DNA of 64,000 nt from Shewanella sp. MR-4 (GTDB taxonomy: Bacteria > Pseudomonadota > Gammaproteobacteria > Enterobacterales > Shewanellaceae). The notes under the pieces are model-generated. The model was not told the origin of the DNA. It was given only the letters and a program-made list of their open reading frames with translations, and made no database searches. Location of the stretch: NCBI RefSeq assembly GCF_000014685.1, contig NC_008321.1, positions 3,717,001-3,781,000 on the forward strand, written 5' to 3'. The translations under genes and the position numbers were made by a program. Below are positions 62,222-64,000 of this stretch, piece after piece (position 1 is the stretch's first letter; every line of letters starts with the position of its first letter).

Positions 62222-62360
62222 TGCACCATCACAGCGCACCAAATCGGGGCGCAATCACCTGTTTTTGCACTGTTTTGCGGCAAAAACGCTGTCTATTTGA
62301 GTGCGCCACTTTGTTAACATAATGATAATAAAAACATTATTGTTATGGCCTGATTCCTGC
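62222..62360 (+). promoter_or_regulatory. Candidate NtrC site and sigma-54 promoter for glnK-amtB
   Basis: TGGCCTGATTCCTGC at 62346-62360 has GG and GC exactly 10 bp apart and most of the sigma-54 consensus (TGGC...G....-TGC). About 110 bp upstream, TGCACC-ATCAC-AGCGCA (62222-62238) resembles an NtrC site (TGCACC-N5-GGTGCA; 10 of 12). GTTAAATGCAC is also repeated directly at 62187 and 62216. The expected transcription start is near 62372, just ahead of glnK. Confidence 0.6.
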
Positions 62361-62403
62361 TTTGTTCACCCCACTTACGTCTGAAGTTCGTTGGAGAATA
62401 AAG

Positions 62404-62742
62404 TTGAAACTCATCACCGCTATTATTAAGCCCTTTAAAATTGATGATGTACGTGAAGCGCTGACGCAACTTGGCATCCAAGGTATGACAGTGACCGAAG
62501 TACGCGGTTTTGGTCGCCAGAAGGGACATACAGAGCTATATCGCGGCGCCGAATATGCGGTCGACTTTCTCCCCAAAATGAAGCTTGAAATCGCCATCCA
62601 TTCCGAGCTGGAAGATGCGGTAATCGAAGCCATTGTTGCCGCGGCTCACACGGGTAAAGTAGGCGACGGCAAGATATTCGTCACTCCACTCGAGCAAGTG
62701 ATCCGCGTGCGCACCGCTGAGGAAGGGAGTGATGCAATATGA
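62404..62742 (+). CDS. glnK: PII signalling protein GlnK
   Basis: 112 residues, the standard PII length, if translation starts at TTG 62404, which has a GGAG site 7 bp upstream and gives the family start MKLITAIIKPFKIDDVREAL. The T-loop has the uridylylation site Tyr51 in YRGAEYAVDF, and the ATP-binding region GKVGDGKIFVTP is intact. GlnK senses 2-oxoglutarate and ATP/ADP and plugs the AmtB channel when nitrogen is plentiful. Its stop overlaps the amtB start (ATGA). It would also control GlnE (at 2.4 kb) or NtrB. TTG starts limit translation. Confidence 0.93.
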   Translation: MKLITAIIKPFKIDDVREALTQLGIQGMTVTEVRGFGRQKGHTELYRGAEYAVDFLPKMKLEIAIHSELEDAVIEAIVAAAHTGKVGDGKIFVTPLEQVIRVRTAEEGSDAI

Positions 62743-64000
62743 CCCAACAGACAACCGCACTTAACGCTAAGCTCCAGCACGGCACGAATACCCAAATCAG
62801 CCTGCACACTAAGCTCGCTCAGCCAAACGCCCGTTATTCAAAATTGGGTTATCAGGCATTATTGGCGCTGTTCGCCAGCGGCTTTGCAGGCACGGCTTTG
62901 GCCGATGAGGCGCAGCTCAGCGGCGCCAACACTGCCTGGATTTTAAGCTCATCTGCCCTAGTCCTATTGATGACACTCCCAGGGCTGGCGCTGTTTTACG
63001 GCGGTCTGGTGCGCAGTAAAAACGTGCTATCGATTTTAATGCAGTGTTTTTCTATCGCCGCTATCGCCTCCGTGCTGTGGTTTGTGGTGGGTTACTCTAT
63101 CGCCTTCGATACCGGCAACGGTTTTATCGGCGGGCTTGGCAAAGCTTTTCTAGCCAGCATTGGTCGCGATAGTGTCAGTGGGGATATTCCCGAACCTTTA
63201 TTTATGCTTTTCCAAATGACCTTCGCGATTATCACGCCAGCGCTGATCATCGGTGGCTTTGCCGAGCGGATGAGATTCTCCGCTGTACTGATGTTTTCAA
63301 GCGCTTGGTTGCTGTTAGTCTATGCACCTATCACCCACTGGGTGTGGGGCGGCGGCTGGTTGGCCGAGCTTGGCCTGTATGACTTTGCAGGCGGTACAGT
63401 CGTACACATTACTGCTGGGGTAGCGGCACTGGTGGCGGCAAAAGTGTTAGGGCCGCGTAAGGGATTCTTAAACTCGGCCATTATGCCCCATAACTTGACC
63501 ATGACAGTGACAGGCGCGGGCATGTTGTGGGTAGGCTGGTTTGGCTTTAATGGCGGCAGCGCTTTAGGCGCCAATGGCACTGCGGCCATGGCGATTCTCG
63601 CGACCCATCTAGCCGCGTCGATGGGCGCCATCACGTGGGCAGGTATCGAGTGGTATAAATTCGGTAAGGCCAGTGCACTCGGTATCGTCACCGGCATGGT
63701 GGCAGGCCTTGGCACTATCACTCCTGCATCGGGTTATGTCGGCCCTGCTGGCGCGTTAGTTATCGGTTTTCTTGGCGGCGTGGTCTGCTTCTTTTCAACT
63801 GTGTACATTAAACAAAAGCTTAAGATTGACGACTCACTCGATGTGTTCCCAGTGCACGGTGTCGGCGGTATTCTCGGTACTTTGCTGGCGGGAGTATTTA
63901 GTTCGACTCAGCTTGGGATCTTCAGCGGTTATGGTTTTGCCAGTGTCAACCACACTATGCTCGACCAACTCGGGGCGCAGGCCATTGGCGTTATCGCTAC
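62739..64000 (+). CDS. amtB: Ammonium channel AmtB, 3' end beyond the window
   Basis: 420 codons are visible from ATG 62739, still open at base 64000. The Amt family signatures are present: LPGLALFYGGLVRSKNV, FAIITPALIIGGFAERM, THWVWGGGWL, the first pore histidine in GTVVHITAGVAAL and the second in DVFPVHGVGGILGTL. The channel conducts ammonium through the inner membrane and is gated by GlnK. The N-terminus carries about 36 polar residues before a signal-like helix (LLALFASGFAGTALA-DEA), longer than in E. coli AmtB. The ATGA overlap with glnK supports the long form. Confidence 0.93.
   Translation, partial: MTQQTTALNAKLQHGTNTQISLHTKLAQPNARYSKLGYQALLALFASGFAGTALADEAQLSGANTAWILSSSALVLLMTLPGLALFYGGLVRSKNVLSILMQCFSIAAIASVLWFVVGYSIAFDTGNGFIGGLGKAFLASIGRDSVSGDIPEPLFMLFQMTFAIITPALIIGGFAERMRFSAVLMFSSAWLLLVYAPITHWVWGGGWLAELGLYDFAGGTVVHITAGVAALVAAKVLGPRKGFLNSAIMPHNLTMTVTGAGMLWVGWFGFNGGSALGANGTAAMAILATHLAASMGAITWAGIEWYKFGKASALGIVTGMVAGLGTITPASGYVGPAGALVIGFLGGVVCFFSTVYIKQKLKIDDSLDVFPVHGVGGILGTLLAGVFSSTQLGIFSGYGFASVNHTMLDQLGAQAIGVIA

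Noticed and set aside
62318..62347. ATAATGATAAT...CATTATT palindrome resembling a Fur box before glnK
   Set aside because: The arms are separated by extra bases and the match to the Fur 19-mer breaks in the second half; the position is within the A/T-rich glnK promoter.

Overview
The window reads as chromosomal DNA of a gammaproteobacterium, most likely a Shewanella. The protein sequences sit close to E. coli families (AsnC, Hpt, YadG/YadH, RlhA, YajG, AmpG, PanE, GlnK), the gene neighbourhoods are enterobacterial in outline, and features typical of marine Alteromonadales are present (GlyGly-CTERM protease, DUF599, DUF3626, class IV adenylate cyclase). No tRNA, rRNA, insertion sequence, prophage or CRISPR array was seen. 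The genus call is inference from recognition, not from a search.

Layout. 1-5.3 kb: the start of a LysR regulator, divergent from an SbtA-type bicarbonate permease; a GAF-GGDEF cyclase; glnE. 5.3-12.6 kb: a membrane-stress module on the plus strand (lipoprotein, DUF350, membrane-bound spermidine-synthase-like protein, DUF2170/YjfI, PspA/YjfJ, DUF2491/YjfK, a 109-residue unknown and a K+ channel). It lies between glnE and the ygiF-type CYTH-CHAD gene, which are neighbours in E. coli. 12.6-17.1 kb: CYTH-CHAD, DUF47-Pit phosphate uptake and ygiM. 17.4-20.6 kb: putA. 20.6-21.6 kb: a non-coding stretch holding a 664-bp element with perfect 37-bp inverted ends. 21.6-32 kb: DUF599, a 59-residue HTH protein, class IV adenylate cyclase, cydDC, DUF3626, rhlE and a chemoreceptor.

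32-43.4 kb: csdA-csdE cysteine desulfurase, a Tat-exported M19 dipeptidase, an AAA ATPase, a cupin, a large YwqK/MORN-like repeat protein, a bacterial PH-domain protein, rlhA, rluA and asnC. 43.5-48.3 kb: an AT-richer pair, a secreted M36 metalloprotease with a GlyGly-CTERM tail facing a small lipoprotein. 48.4-53 kb: yadGH ABC exporter and the mpl-ubiX-hpt operon. 53-64 kb: PilZ-like protein, sterol-desaturase-type hydroxylase, DUF2804, a beta-barrel protein, yajG-ppiA-(unknown)-ampG, yajQ, vanZ-like-panE and glnK-amtB (amtB runs off the end).

The most interesting point is regulatory. The 13-bp palindrome GACATA-W-TATGTC occurs three times: once before the lipoprotein-DUF350-speE-like operon and twice around the promoter of the yjfI-pspA operon. 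In both places it overlaps a -35 hexamer in the same register. This suggests one undescribed regulator controlling both halves of the PspA/polyamine-like module. Other regulatory signals are a Pho box with a PhoB-type promoter and a terminator-like leader hairpin before the Pit operon, and a candidate NtrC/sigma-54 promoter before glnK-amtB.
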